This document shows positions 33,303 to 45,350 of a stretch of DNA of 64,000 nt, in pieces (position 1 is the stretch's first letter; every line of letters starts with the position of its first letter). The position numbers and the translations under genes are program-made. The notes beneath the pieces are model-generated. The model was given only the letters and a program-made list of their open reading frames with translations, had not been told where the DNA came from and did not search any database. The stretch is from Halichondria panicea (taxonomy: Eukaryota > Porifera > Demospongiae > Suberitida > Halichondriidae): contig NC_087379.1 of assembly GCF_963675165.1 (NCBI RefSeq), positions 3,228,201 through 3,292,200 on the forward strand, in the 5' to 3' direction.

Positions 33303-36300
33303 CTATGCATGTTCCTTTATTGTTGCAGCAGGTCCACATTCTGGGTCTCTCCACACATAATCGAAAATCGGACCACATGTTTGCATGTGACCATCAGGTG
33401 CAGGAATTTTCATTTGCATGAGCCTTTTAGCCTGAATCTGCATAGCCTCCATAACATATATAGCTTCATATAGTTCTTCGGGTTTTCCATTGAAAACTAT
33501 TTGCAAAGAGTTGAGAAGAGAAAGGTACATGTTGTGGAATACCTTGGCTTGATGGTAGACATGTGTATTCGGAGGAATGTTTTTAGATGCTGGATTATCA
33601 CGCATGGGCCAAACACCTTCAGAGACAAACTCAATATCTTCACCTTTGTAACTGTATGTTTTATGATCTTCAGATGAATTCAAATGTTTCTTGCACGCAA
33701 TTTCACCAAATTTATAAAAGTGTGCCAGCTCTTGTGTGCCAAGGTAGGTGGGATCTAACTGATCAGTTCCTTCCCCTTGTTCAATTATCATGGCAATAGC
33801 TGCTTTGGCATCCTCAATACTCTTCACCTGGTACAATTTACTCGTAGGATCAGACATTTTCCACGGCCATTTCAACTGATTCTTAAAATTATCAGTCTCT
33901 GGGTTAACAGGATAACCGAGCAAACGTTTCTCGTCCAAATCTTCCATACATTCTTCAATTTTAGAGTAGAAGGTTCCAATTGTCAATGCATTAGCTGTTT
34001 TTTCACCAACATGCATGTTGCCGTCATACACAATTTTATCAGGGAATTCAATCATCATAAATATATCTCGAATATGCTGTGGTGAGGCCTTGGCAAGACG
34101 CACTGTCAAATTGGGTAAAACGTCACCAGGCAAATTTGTTGGGAAGCATTTAGGTATAAAACTCTCCTTTGGGTTTTCCATTTTCGGTTTTCCGCCAATA
34201 GAAATCAACAAATTCGCTGCTTGTGCCATGTGTAACATTTCCTGCATTACAACAGAACGGATAATGCTGTAAGCCTCCTGATTAAAGCCATCTTTGATAG
34301 AATACAGTGCAGTCATGTAGGGGGGAATCGTTGAAAATTCAAGAGCTATAGCCATCTGGAGGGCAACGATCAAATCGTCTTTTGTCTCACATTTTTGCCA
34401 CATCAATTCACTAGAGTCAAGTTTGGAAGCAGGTATTGTTCCTTCAAATTTATCTACTACTTCAAGTACGTCACTACTAGGTAAGTTCTGATCTTTGGCA
34501 AGGGACAAAATGTTTGAGAATTGGAGGGCAAGTTTAGATTCTGCCAGTCTATATGCAAGCTTCTTTTTTTTTGAGCCGGTACCAGATTTTTGGGGGCTTG
34601 TGTCAGCATTGTTCGAGTCAATTTTCGTGTGAGGTTCCTCTTTGTCATTATACAAGAAATGAACGTCACAATAAGCTGGGGTTTCAAACAGTTTTCGGTC
34701 GATGTCTTCCCAGCTTCTAGGTAAATTAGGGGTTTGGAGCCATTCTAAGATCATGTTTCGTTTTGAAGGAGACAAATCTCTAGTTACGGGCATATAACTC
34801 ACATGCTCCTCAGGAAGATTCATAGCATTTAAAATTAACTTGACGTTGTGTGGCTTTGTCACATCATCATAGTCGCCTAGCCGTACAATACTGCTCATAG
34901 CTGGGTATAGATTCTCGTACTGCTTAAAAATCGGCTCTATGTGTTTGTCCCAGAAATATGGCCTGACTTCAGTGAACGGGCTCCAAATCAAAAACACAAA
35001 GTAATTTCCCTCATTTTTTGGAGTACAAATATTTTTTGCATTCTGTTTTGAAATAAAGTTATCTTGAAGAATACAATCGTGAGAGGAATATCTATACGAA
35101 AAAATCTGTCCATCCATTCTAATGCTTCCTCTTGGCTCTCCTACATCTCCAGCCTTAAACACAAATGTCGCTATCCCATTACCGTCAGTGGTAGCCGTTT
35201 TAGTATTTGAACCACCCAGATCAATCGCATTAGATGTAGTATCTTTTCCATGGTAAGAAATAGCAGTTTCAGAGGTGCGACCATTAGGGCTAGTATCGTG
35301 AAGTTTTATTGTTCTACCGGGACGTTTCTCGCCAAAATAATTCATTTTCAGCTTGATGTCTGCAGTGTTGTGTTTCTCCATTCTATTAACAAAAATGTCC
35401 ATAGGGCGAATCATGCAAGCGGTTTCTTCTAATAGTCTATACACACACGCACAACTATCATTATCACTAGACGGTGAAAATTGTGTTTCTCGGTGCAACA
35501 AAATTTTCTTATAATAACAGGACTCATAACTCTTTCCAATTTCAATTTCACCTTCAGTAGTAACAACAACAACTTTCGAGTGTGTTTGAATCAAGTCTAT
35601 TTGTGTTTTGTCTAGCTTAAAATCAAAAATTCCTGCATTTTTGTTGTACCATGTTTCATCTTGATATGGAACTTCACCAATTATCTTGAACTTTGTATCA
35701 GTTTCGGTTATACCAAGATAAATTTTGAATAATTTACAAATTTCGCCTTGTACACTAATTGCAAAAGAATTGCTCATGTCAATACTTATCATAGACTTTT
35801 CAATATCAATATCAAAATAGGCACCATGCATCCAATCGCCAATAGTACGACAGTCCTCATCTGTGTGGTTTAGTGGAGGATTGTCGAGAAATTCCATAAC
35901 GCGGCTTTCAGGAAACTGCAAAGATTCGTCTTTTTTCGACACACCAATGCTCCCAATAACGTTTCCATATAGATACCTATAATTGAACAAGGTGAACCTG
36001 ATTGAGAGTGCTGTACCATCCTCTGTTAATGCCTCTTGGAGCGTTTCCAATGCCTTAGATCCGGGAAGTGAAGATTTAACTTTGGGCCATGTCACATTCT
36101 CAATTCTGGAAACGATTCGGGTACCAATTGTTTGCTGGAAATACACTTCAGATTTTGCCTGGCGCTCCCACCAATCACTGGCTACTACAGCTGGTTTAAA
36201 ATCACCAATAAAGGAGTTGGGTTTTGGATTAAAGCGATCATAGTTAATGCCGAGTTTCATTCCATGAATAACAGAACTCAATAACTGTTCATCGACATCG

Positions 36301-36608
36301 ATGTCCACCAATTTGGCAGGGGCAGTATTGGGATTGTTAACTAGCGACAGGCCAATGAGGGGGTCATCTTCATTACTAACTTTTATATCATCAATGCCAT
36401 ATGCTACAGAAGTAACCTTGCAATCAACAAAACTCCACGTATTTGTACCATGTTGATTGTAAGTGGTACGACCATTCAAGAGCATGTCTTCCTTGCTAAT
36501 ACTTGCAAACAAGAAATTGAGTCGTTCGTTGTTATTTGTGGCTACATCAGTGTGAAATTTTCCTTCAAAGTTAATTCGTGGAAATTCTAGATAAGAGCTT
36601 GTGGCCAA
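33303..36608 (-). CDS. VioB-like protein (iminophenyl-pyruvate dimer synthase type), copy B
   Basis: A 1101-residue open frame nearly identical to copy A along its length. The same FPRINFEGKF start, IALEFSTIPPYMTALYSI and MQEMLHMAQAANLLISIG motifs are intact. Differences are scattered substitutions and in-frame indels: a shorter loop at FNYRYLYGNV, TETDTKFK, an extra AID before LGGSN, and EGTIPAS for VSLTIPAS. No stop or frameshift has entered either copy, which suggests both are under selection or the duplication is young. As in copy A the frame opens with TTG; the preceding acceptor is TTCCTTCTAG, with the AG kept despite a C-to-T change. The first exon is not located. Confidence 0.85.
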   Translation of the reverse strand: MATSSYLEFPRINFEGKFHTDVATNNNERLNFLFASISKEDMLLNGRTTYNQHGTNTWSFVDCKVTSVAYGIDDIKVSNEDDPLIGLSLVNNPNTAPAKLVDIDVDEQLLSSVIHGMKLGINYDRFNPKPNSFIGDFKPAVVASDWWERQAKSEVYFQQTIGTRIVSRIENVTWPKVKSSLPGSKALETLQEALTEDGTALSIRFTLFNYRYLYGNVIGSIGVSKKDESLQFPESRVMEFLDNPPLNHTDEDCRTIGDWMHGAYFDIDIEKSMISIDMSNSFAISVQGEICKLFKIYLGITETDTKFKIIGEVPYQDETWYNKNAGIFDFKLDKTQIDLIQTHSKVVVVTTEGEIEIGKSYESCYYKKILLHRETQFSPSSDNDSCACVYRLLEETACMIRPMDIFVNRMEKHNTADIKLKMNYFGEKRPGRTIKLHDTSPNGRTSETAISYHGKDTTSNAIDLGGSNTKTATTDGNGIATFVFKAGDVGEPRGSIRMDGQIFSYRYSSHDCILQDNFISKQNAKNICTPKNEGNYFVFLIWSPFTEVRPYFWDKHIEPIFKQYENLYPAMSSIVRLGDYDDVTKPHNVKLILNAMNLPEEHVSYMPVTRDLSPSKRNMILEWLQTPNLPRSWEDIDRKLFETPAYCDVHFLYNDKEEPHTKIDSNNADTSPQKSGTGSKKKKLAYRLAESKLALQFSNILSLAKDQNLPSSDVLEVVDKFEGTIPASKLDSSELMWQKCETKDDLIVALQMAIALEFSTIPPYMTALYSIKDGFNQEAYSIIRSVVMQEMLHMAQAANLLISIGGKPKMENPKESFIPKCFPTNLPGDVLPNLTVRLAKASPQHIRDIFMMIEFPDKIVYDGNMHVGEKTANALTIGTFYSKIEECMEDLDEKRLLGYPVNPETDNFKNQLKWPWKMSDPTSKLYQVKSIEDAKAAIAMIIEQGEGTDQLDPTYLGTQELAHFYKFGEIACKKHLNSSEDHKTYSYKGEDIEFVSEGVWPMRDNPASKNIPPNTHVYHQAKVFHNMYLSLLNSLQIVFNGKPEELYEAIYVMEAMQIQAKRLMQMKIPAPDGHMQTCGPIFDYVWRDPECGPAATIKEHA

Positions 36609-38224
36609 ACTGACCCTAGAAGGAAATTTTTGATATGATTAAATCCACAATATTATTTTCAATACTTGACACAAACATAAATTAACTACAACCATTAAAG
36701 CAATAAGCTTTAGCCTTTTTAGTTATTAGCTACACTGAATCTGAGATGAAGTACAGAGCAAGTAATTGAAGCTATTACCAATCAAAACTGCTTGTTAACA
36801 GTAAATCACAACACCACTGTCATATCTCAAGTATTTTTTGTGTTTTACTATTTGTCCTCAGCCTCAGAGTGAGTTGCAAAGCACAGTGGAGTTCATAAGA
36901 CTGGGTTGTAGTATACTATACAGACATGACCCTGTTGTGACCTAGCTAGCTGGCATAAACTGCCTTGCAAACTTCCAGTTCCATGCAATTAATTCCATAT
37001 GGCTATGTCCAGCTTGCAGGCACACACGTTTTATATTAGTCATAGATCTCTATTTTCACCCTTCTACCACCCTTTCTACCCTCACGCGACTTCGCGATAC
37101 AGGCTCTACTTTTTCATAACTCTACCTCTATTTCTTTCTTTATTCCTCCAATTAATACTGTCTTATTGAATAATTGCGACAATTAAAGAACAGAAAAAGC
37201 AGAGCTTGTGTAGAGGCTAGTACAGTACTTGTGTGCATTATGACACATACCACAACATTTTATGGGCAAAAAGTTCAAATATTGCATATTCCGAAATCTC
37301 GATTATCCCGATGAAAGATTCGGTAAAATTTATATACTCGCACATGCATTAAGTGTCCATGTGGTTGAACGCTTTTTGCGTTGCTGATTAGCAGAAGCAG
37401 CTAAACGTTTCAGCTTATAGCCTTTAATAGTAATAGTTGCTATATACCTTGTTCTATCCACTGATGCATTATGTCCAAGACGTACTAGCTAGTACACTTG
37501 GAAGAGCTCTATAGACATCGTTTTCTGATTTTGAATGCAGAGGCTACTTAAAGTAGTTATGGGCGTGGCTCATTGATGAGTCATTCTGGTATCCGAAATA
37601 ATCGAGGCTCAACTGTACTAGATTTAGAACTGTCCAAGTGAGTGGCCAAAAGCAAGAGCTGTGGCTGCGTGCATGCGAACTGTAGATATCTAGGACCACT
37701 TTTTCAAGGGCGAACCAGTAAACATTTTTTCCAGGAAATAGTACCTGTATCTGTACCAAATTTTGTCATGGAAAACATGTGTGTGCAAGCATAACAATTA
37801 ATTATGACCTATGGTACTGGTATACTGTACTGACCCATTTTTTCAATTTGCTCACCATGCTAGCAGAAGAAGCAATGATCTGTCACCTTGCATGACAGCT
37901 TCTGCAGCTATTGTCAGTCTAAAACAACGAGTCTGAAATACTTGTTTTGAGCATGCAGATCAGATGACCATGTGGTAGACATTGTATAATTAGCTCCACC
38001 CCCATGGGGCATAGACTGAAATAATTATAATACATATTGTACTCTTGCAGTCAGACTCACATAGTCATCTAATTAAGACTAGTTTCTGCTGTCTAATTAC
38101 CCATGCATTCATGCACCTGTCATTAAAATTTGTTTGTGAACATGAATTCAATCAAAACAATTAGAATGATGTATCTCAATTAGATGAACCTATACACACA
38201 AAAATCAAGCTACCTATCTACTAT
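36609..38224. other. Intergenic: VioB-like copy B upstream region to CAMTA stop
   Basis: It contains blocks conserved with unit A: 36860-36900, 37636-37700 and 37850-37970. One may hold the first exon or promoter. I see no other gene or transposon end; 38041-38224 is unremarkable AT-rich sequence. Confidence 0.6.
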
Positions 38225-41200
38225 CTAGCTGGTAGTGTTTGGTGGGTAGTTTCCCTTTTTGTTTCTGTGATATCTGTACATCTGCTGAACAAACAGTACG
38301 GCTCTTTTAAGGTCTCTACTTCTTCGGTAATGCCTATACTGTTGCTGTATTTTCCTAGCAGCATGATCCTGTTGCTCCTTTGCCTACAATGATAGTATCT
38401 CATGTCATGTGTGTGAGGGGTGTGTGTGGGTGTAGAGTGTGTGAGGAATGTGTGTAGTTCGCTGTGGTCACACATATACTACGGTCAACTAGACTACAAT
38501 GGAAACCCCTCTAAAAATTTATGATCGTGAAAACAGGGCAATTGCGACGCAAAGGAAAGGCACTCAACTAAAAAACTCAACAATGGCCACTTATGTATAT
38601 AAAATATTCCCCATAATAATGGCATAATCATGTTCTGTTAAACGAGTCCCTTATAAAGAGTTCAAATTTATGTGTCAGTACGTGTTAATCATGCAGGCAT
38701 TTACTTACTTCGCGATATTGTTTGTAGTACTTTTCGATCATCAGTGCAGCTCTTTTTTGCCGACTCCTAACCTGCCTTCTGTCCTGTCAGTCAAAGACAC
38801 CACAAATGAATTATGCATGTAGGAGCATTAAACCTGCAAAGATTTTTTACCTTGTATTTTCGGAATGCACCCTGAATAGTTTTGGCAGCATGAAACAGTT
38901 GCTGTTGCTCCGAATCTGAAAGAGGGTCAAGAAGAACTTTTAAAAGTTATGAAAACTATATTCAACAACGACAATATCGTGTACTAGTACATGTAAAATA
39001 CACAGCTATTTAAAATGTATCTAATGCTAAATTGACTCACCTGTTAGTGTAAGGTGTGAAAAGTCGTACTGTTGAACGTTGGGCGATTCACTCAGCATTT
39101 CACAGAGTTCCAGCACTGAAGGAGACCCAGTGTCAAACATGTCATGAGCAGAGAGGGAGGAGTGGCTGGAAGCAGACGTTTGCCCGGGGGACGAAGGTAT
39201 CGAAGAAGCTCCAGTGCGATAATCATACACGTCTAGCTGATGCATGATCGGAAGCTCCTCCAGATTCATTTGTGAGCCCTCTGGTATGTCCTGTAGGGCA
39301 CTCATGTTACTCAAACAGCTCGAAGAACGTGCACTGGTGGACTGTGTTGAGGTTTGAGCGTGATCTGAAAGGAATTGAGACCAAGTGGCAGCATCATCAA
39401 TATTTGATTGGTTCAAATCGTGCTCTTGAAATGTTAAGTCAGGCAGAGAAAGGTGTGTTTGGCCTCCATCTTGTGAGGATAAGTCAGATGACGTGTTTGA
39501 AAATCTAAGTGAGCCAGCTGAGTTCGCAGCAAGTGCGTAATTATTTGCGCCAGTTGACTGACACGCTTGCTGAACATCCAATGTGGGATTCATCAATACA
39601 CCTACTGATGACGTGTCAGAGACTAAAACTTGAGGTTGTGCTTCAGCATCATTGCTGGTAATTACAGTATTCATAAGTGATTCTAAGTCTTGATACTCTT
39701 GAGCGGGTGCAAAAGAGCCGGGAAATTGAGAGAATGAGCTTGAAGTCGCATCACTGGAAGCATTTGGCAAGGAATACAAAGAGCCTGAGTGAAAGGAGCT
39801 TTGATTGCCGAGAATATCTGTTAATAAGTGATTTTCGGGTTGCTGGAACATGTCGTGTATCGTATTGGGAGCAGTAGAACTATTTGGGGCATTAAAATTA
39901 TATGAGTGATGATTTGGTGCTGACAAATGTGGTAGTGGCTGAAACGAAGTGTGTGTATTCATATCAAAGTTCATGGGAAGATTCATTGAGGTGGAAGATT
40001 GATGGTGTTCTGGCATTGTTGTTGTTGTAGAATTAGACCACATGTTACTGCTTGAGGTGCTTGAATCCGTTCCAGCTTGAAAGCTGCTAGAATCTGCTCC
40101 AGTTTGAAAGCTGTTAGAAATGTGATGTGTGATGGGTTCACCCAAAGGTGATGCCAAACTGTTCATAAGCTGAGTGAGGGGAGACATTGGAGGCTCAATA
40201 TGGGAGGAGCCATTGAGAAGATTGCTGGATTGCATCGGCTCTGGTGACAACCGAAGCAATTGTTGGACACTTTCATCATCTAGTTCAATATCGAGAAGAT
40301 CACTTTCTCCTGAATCGTTATGGAGATCAGTCATTGTTGACGCTGAAGAATGTTGCACTGTAGTTTGTTGAGATACAAGTGACGCTGTGATATTGGAAAG
40401 AGAATGTGCAGGAACAGGGATGTCTTGTTGGACGTTTGATAAATCCATTTCTGAATTGCTAAGGCTCACAGTGTTACTGTGCCCAGTAAAATTGCTCATG
40501 TTTAATTCATCAACGTCGGAACTCGCACTAGATTGTGACATTTGTCGCTCAAGGTCGGGAGTTACTCCTTCAGTTGATAGACGAAGTGCAAAGTCTGAAA
40601 ACTTTTCAGGGTCGTAATCGGGTGTTTTTAAGATACTCGGTTGTGAAATACCCGTCGCAGTTGAAACAACTAAATTTCCATTCCCTGCCTGCTTTGTAAA
40701 AGGTACCATCTTCGAAAAAATACCCATAATTTTGTCTCCACTGACAGCTTTTTCTTTTCCATTTATGATTCGCTTAGATTTACTGCCTGTTTTCTGAGGG
40801 GTCTTCAATTTCATTTGAATTGACTGTTTAATCGAGGGAAGTGGTAGCTTTGTGCCAGGTGGGAACATAGCCGCTGCAGAGGATTCAGTAGGTGGGGGGA
40901 TTGTCAAAAAACAGCTCATTGCACCATTTTGGGCTTGACACACAAGAAAATGTGGTGCTTTATAAATTGGGTCTTGTGGGTTGATCGAGTTACTTGTTGA
41001 AAGTTCCATGTTTGTTGATTTAGAAGTGCTTTGAAGTTCAGTAATGGGTGAAGTGTCTACTTTCGAGCTGCTTGCCTTTTTGGAGCGAGTGTCAAGGTAC
41101 ATATCGAATGGTAGCCCTTCGTTGTTGGAAACTAATGTTTCTTCAAGAGTAGCAGCTTGTTCGAGATTGTTGTTGAGGATTAGTGAGAGCTGAGAGAGTA

Positions 41201-44200
41201 TGATCTCTGTCGTCGTGTCAGAATCCACCATGTGAATGAGCGAGCATACATTGCAGTCACTAACAGTCAACATACCCCAGTCAGATGGAGTGTCTGCTAG
41301 CTCCAGGCCTTCTTGTTCCTGAGTGGGATAGGGAATAAGGGAATGAAGTAATTATAAGCAGGCAACACAACTCCATTTTGTGATATTGGTTGCTTTATAG
41401 GAGCATACAGGTATACTATATATAACACAGCAAGTAAGCGATACCTACATTGTATCAGTGGTCACATACATGTACAGTCTATGCTTCCTATTAATGGTTT
41501 CAGCAAAACTGTTATTATACAATGTACTACTCAATCAATTGCCTCATTTAAAAAGTTCGTGAATCAACATGCTCTAGAGCATACGAGATATATGTAGAGA
41601 ACAGTTGCAATACCCATTTATAGAAGCTAGAGAAAATCAAACAGAAATATCCCCTTAGCAACAGTCAATACAGAAAGCATACAAAACAATGTAAACAAAA
41701 TAAATGTGCAATCCCTATGCACCAAATCAATGCATAACAGTGAATGAGCACTTACTTCGATGGACTTTCTAAACACATAGTTGCTAGAAGTCACCTCTAG
41801 ATAGTGCACCATGATGATGTTGGGGTTCTGTTAGGTGCATGCAGGAATGTGTGATGCTAGAGCATATGCTGAAAACAATACATGTAGCTATAGACAGGTG
41901 TACATAGCATACGTACCCAAGACTACAGCTGGCAAACTTAAGGTGAAACGTCAATCAGAATCTCCACTTTCAATGTACACTGTACATGTATATGCAGTGT
42001 TAGTCTCTTATAAGCAGGTGTTATGAGAAGAAAGACTGCTACTGACTGTTCGCACAGAGTACATATACATGTGCATACATGTAGGCATAGCTTGAGCGTA
42101 AACAGAAAACATTGACTTCATTCTAGGTTTGTTTAGCAGCGTTTCAACTCTAGTGCTGCAGCTTCCAAATAATAGTCATCGAACTTTCTTGCAGCATATT
42201 TTGTTAGGAGTACATTGTACACAGTATTAGGGGTAGAGCCTAAATCGAACTGTAAAATGTACGTTCAATGAAGTTCCAGCTCCAGATTACTGATCTATCT
42301 TTCTTCTCTCTGACTGTGTGCGCCGGATATCAGTGGGTGGCTAGAGCAAGCGTAAGCAGTCGATACCAGGCCCTCGGGTAACCAATAAGGACGAAAGTTG
42401 GTATAGGGATGAGGTAACATAAGTTCCGCTAACTCTTGATCAATTCAACCCCAGATCATAAAGTCACATACAGATTCACTGTAGCTCAAATGGGGCCTAC
42501 AACTGTCAAGTAACTAGTGTTGCAAGCGCACGCTTGCTAATGCCTCTCGCCATGTTTTTGCTTTCGTTTAAAAGTATTAGAGAGTGTTATAGAAGAGGTA
42601 AATAATTTGCAATGTAAGCAGTCTAAAAAGAGTTCAATCACAGAATTCAATCGCCATTGTTTTGCTTTCGTCAAAAACTATTAGAAGAGGTATAATTACG
42701 TTGATTGCAATTGTTGACAGAATTGAATTCCACACAGTCATTATAGGATCTAGGAGAGGAGCTGAATGGAAACAGATGGCTTGATGAATAATCAATCTTC
42801 AACGATACTGAAGCAACTGCATGTTATTTAAATGGCCTGTAGCCAAACAGTGGGAGCAAACCTTTGTTAAAGGGACAGAGTAAGAGAGATTTAAGCACTG
42901 ACAGTATAGTATATAAACAAGCAGAAAGTGTATATCTATCTATAACTGAGAAGAAAAGACTTGTGTACATGTATCTATTGTTAATAGACTTGTGTACATG
43001 CATCTACTGTTATCTATTCTATATGGTATTGTGGCTTACCGGTATACCAGGACTCAAGAAAAAGAAGTACCGTAAGTTGATTCTGCCAGTGCTGGATTCT
43101 CTAACATGTGGGGATGAGCGCGCATGCGCATTACATACACAGGGATAATTAAAGGATGTGTCCAAAGACATCAAGTTCACAATGGCTACTATATACATGT
43201 ATATATAGCTAGCTGCTTTAACAAATCTTTTCTGACTTATGTAGCTAACAAAAAGCTAGCGCTTTAGTGGAAGGCTAACTTATATGTTGAATAGAAAGTT
43301 TGTGCGAACAGATGATGCTATGAAAGATTCTGAAGAGACTGAAACAGCCTTCAATGTGAAAACTAACCATAACTCGAGAAAGAAGCTTTAGTTTGCTAAT
43401 CCACGAATCAAAATCCAGAGAACGTGGCTAGAAGCCTATAGAAGCTGTTAGTTTTCGTCGCATTGCAACCGTTGAGCAGTTACAGCTGGAATACACACAC
43501 ACAGACACACACACACACACAGTCAGCTTTACCGTATCCCTCGTGCGGCTACGCCTCGAGGTATAATAATATATTTGAACTCACATTAATAAGCCAGTAT
43601 GTTCTCCTATGCAGGTCAGGGTTAGAGGAAGAGTGGGCATAGCAACCATACAATAGCTGTAAATGTGTGTGTGTGTGTGTGTGTCCATAGCAGTCAATAC
43701 AGAATCAATACAAGCGAGCCTGCTAGAGGAAACTATTCCTATTCCACAGCGATAGTACAGTTTTCACACCCACTTTCAATGGATTGATTTCAAGAATGAA
43801 GACATCTAGAGTACAGTATTTTTATTGACTGTCTACCTCACCTGATGCTGTCCAACCTTGAGCCTCATTCTGTCCTCCCTCACACAGGAGGAGGAAGCCT
43901 TTCTCTTCTTCCAGTCGTAGCCATCGTTGCGATACTTCTTTGTCTGCAGGGAGCATTAAGAATGATTGAGCTGCATCGGATTAAATTGTCAGACCTAAGG
44001 AAATTTTTAGTGGAGATGAACAATGTGAAATTTAATATTGTGAAAGTCACCCTTAGGCTGAACTCGATGAATACAGAATTACATGTATAACACGTGCAGC
44101 TCCCCAAGGATATCTCACTTAACACCTTTACTAAATGATCGTTGTCAGTAATTATTGCCCACATGTATGAAAACTGATGCTGAATAGGTCAATCAATTAA

Positions 44201-44977
44201 CGATCATATAATCACACATTCTTGTACTATTGAGCCAAGGATTGTACATGTACCTTGGAGCGGTCGTAGAAAAATATAGTTCCTGAAGGTGGTCTGTAGA
44301 GGGTACAAAGTGCAACAGTAAAAGTAAACAGAGGTGCTATTTCCAATCAGAGCATAGGGTGAAAAAGTACAGACGAATGTGACAATTACATGTATATAAT
44401 TATAGGCACGATGAAGTTTAACATACTGTTGTGGAATTTGATCCGTTATCCAGATTCCATGACTGTCAAAACTGATCAGGTAACTGAGAATCTCCTGGAA
44501 ATGGGGGAGGAAGTCAAGTGTTGACACACTGCAAGGAAATGAAACTGATAATTATTATACCCAAACCACACAAGCATGCAACCGTAACGCTGTGAAAACA
44601 GTCCACCAATGAGTCCTCACCACATCACCTACTGAGCCGTCCCCTAACCCTTAGCTACATTACACGTAAAACATATCAATTTTAACCGAACCACATACCT
44701 CCGCTGTGGCCCATCTGAGCAGTTTGTTGGGATAGCCAATTCGAGGGTAGATCCTCTTACGCCATTGTTTTCCATCCTTGAGATTGAAAGCCAACATATT
44801 GTCAAAATGGTCGCGGTCTACCTCCAACCCAAATCCTGTAGTGGTAGATCGCGATATAACAATGTCAGCCATTGAATCGAATGCACATACAGGCATAAAA
44901 TTGCTAGTTTGACGACAGCTAATAATATGGATTGCTTTGGAAGGAGAGTGGCCTAATAAATTGCTCACATACAACAT
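38225..44977 (-). CDS. CAMTA: Calmodulin-binding transcription activator (CAMTA), 10 exons
   Basis: Nuclear transcription factor with a CG-1 DNA-binding domain and calmodulin-binding IQ motifs. Exons: 44699-44977, 44427-44494, 44254-44293, 43842-43943, 43585-43656, 41756-41827, 39041-41318, 38851-38915, 38709-38783 and 38225-38383; about 1069 residues with all phases agreeing. CG-1 motifs include LISFDSHGIW, KYRNDGYDWKKRK, LYGCYAHSS, HRRTYWLIN and NIIMVHYLEV. A 2.3 kb exon encodes a Ser/Thr/Gln-rich activation-type region. The C-terminus has three IQ-like repeats (AAKTIQGAFRKYK, ALMIEKYYKQYRE, AARKIQQQYRHYRR). I find no TIG or ankyrin region, both typical of the family. The 5' end is uncertain: 44977 is the first in-frame ATG after a stop, with others at 44896 and 44872. 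Confidence 0.9.
42518..43563. mobile_element. 3009-family element in a CAMTA intron
   Basis: It begins GTGTTGCAAGCGCACGCTTG and carries the CTCGCCATGTTTTTGCTTTCG-type block, the GCGCATGCGCATTACAT block and an arm ending CGTGCGGCTACGCCTCGAGG. A (CA)n tract is at about 43495-43520. It lacks the second arm. Confidence 0.75.
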
Positions 44978-45350
44978 ATTCTCTATAGAATCCACACACA
45001 CCCTCCAATAGTGATGGCCTGGGAGGGACAGTGGGGACTCTTGAATTTCCCTGGCTGCCCAGTCCCACTGCAACTGCTACATCCTCACACACTTCCATAT
45101 GGCTCGGTGACTGATCTAGCAGCTAGATAATTATAGATAGAAGACAAACATGGAGCTTCAGTGCACCTCTCGCCTATTTATTTATACAAAACTAGACTGT
45201 AGACATCATGACATTGAGACTTCATAATTCATAATTTAAGACCACGCCCTCCTTTAGATCATTGTCGATACAGTGTGTTATCTTACTGACTAGACATAAT
45301 TATTATACACAACTGAGTAAACAACCACAAAACACAAACTATCAGGACTG

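Larger units (their letters stand above)
32870..39440. repeat. Segmental duplication, unit B
   Basis: This second unit contains the H2A 3' relic, VioB-like copy B and the CAMTA 3' end attached to the complete CAMTA gene. The junction with unit A lies between about 32750 and 32870. Confidence 0.85.

Noticed and set aside
44660-45073. Full 137-residue frame as a separate gene
   Set aside because: Its downstream part is the first CG-1 exon of CAMTA; the first codon is TTG and the leading segment may be intronic or 5' UTR.
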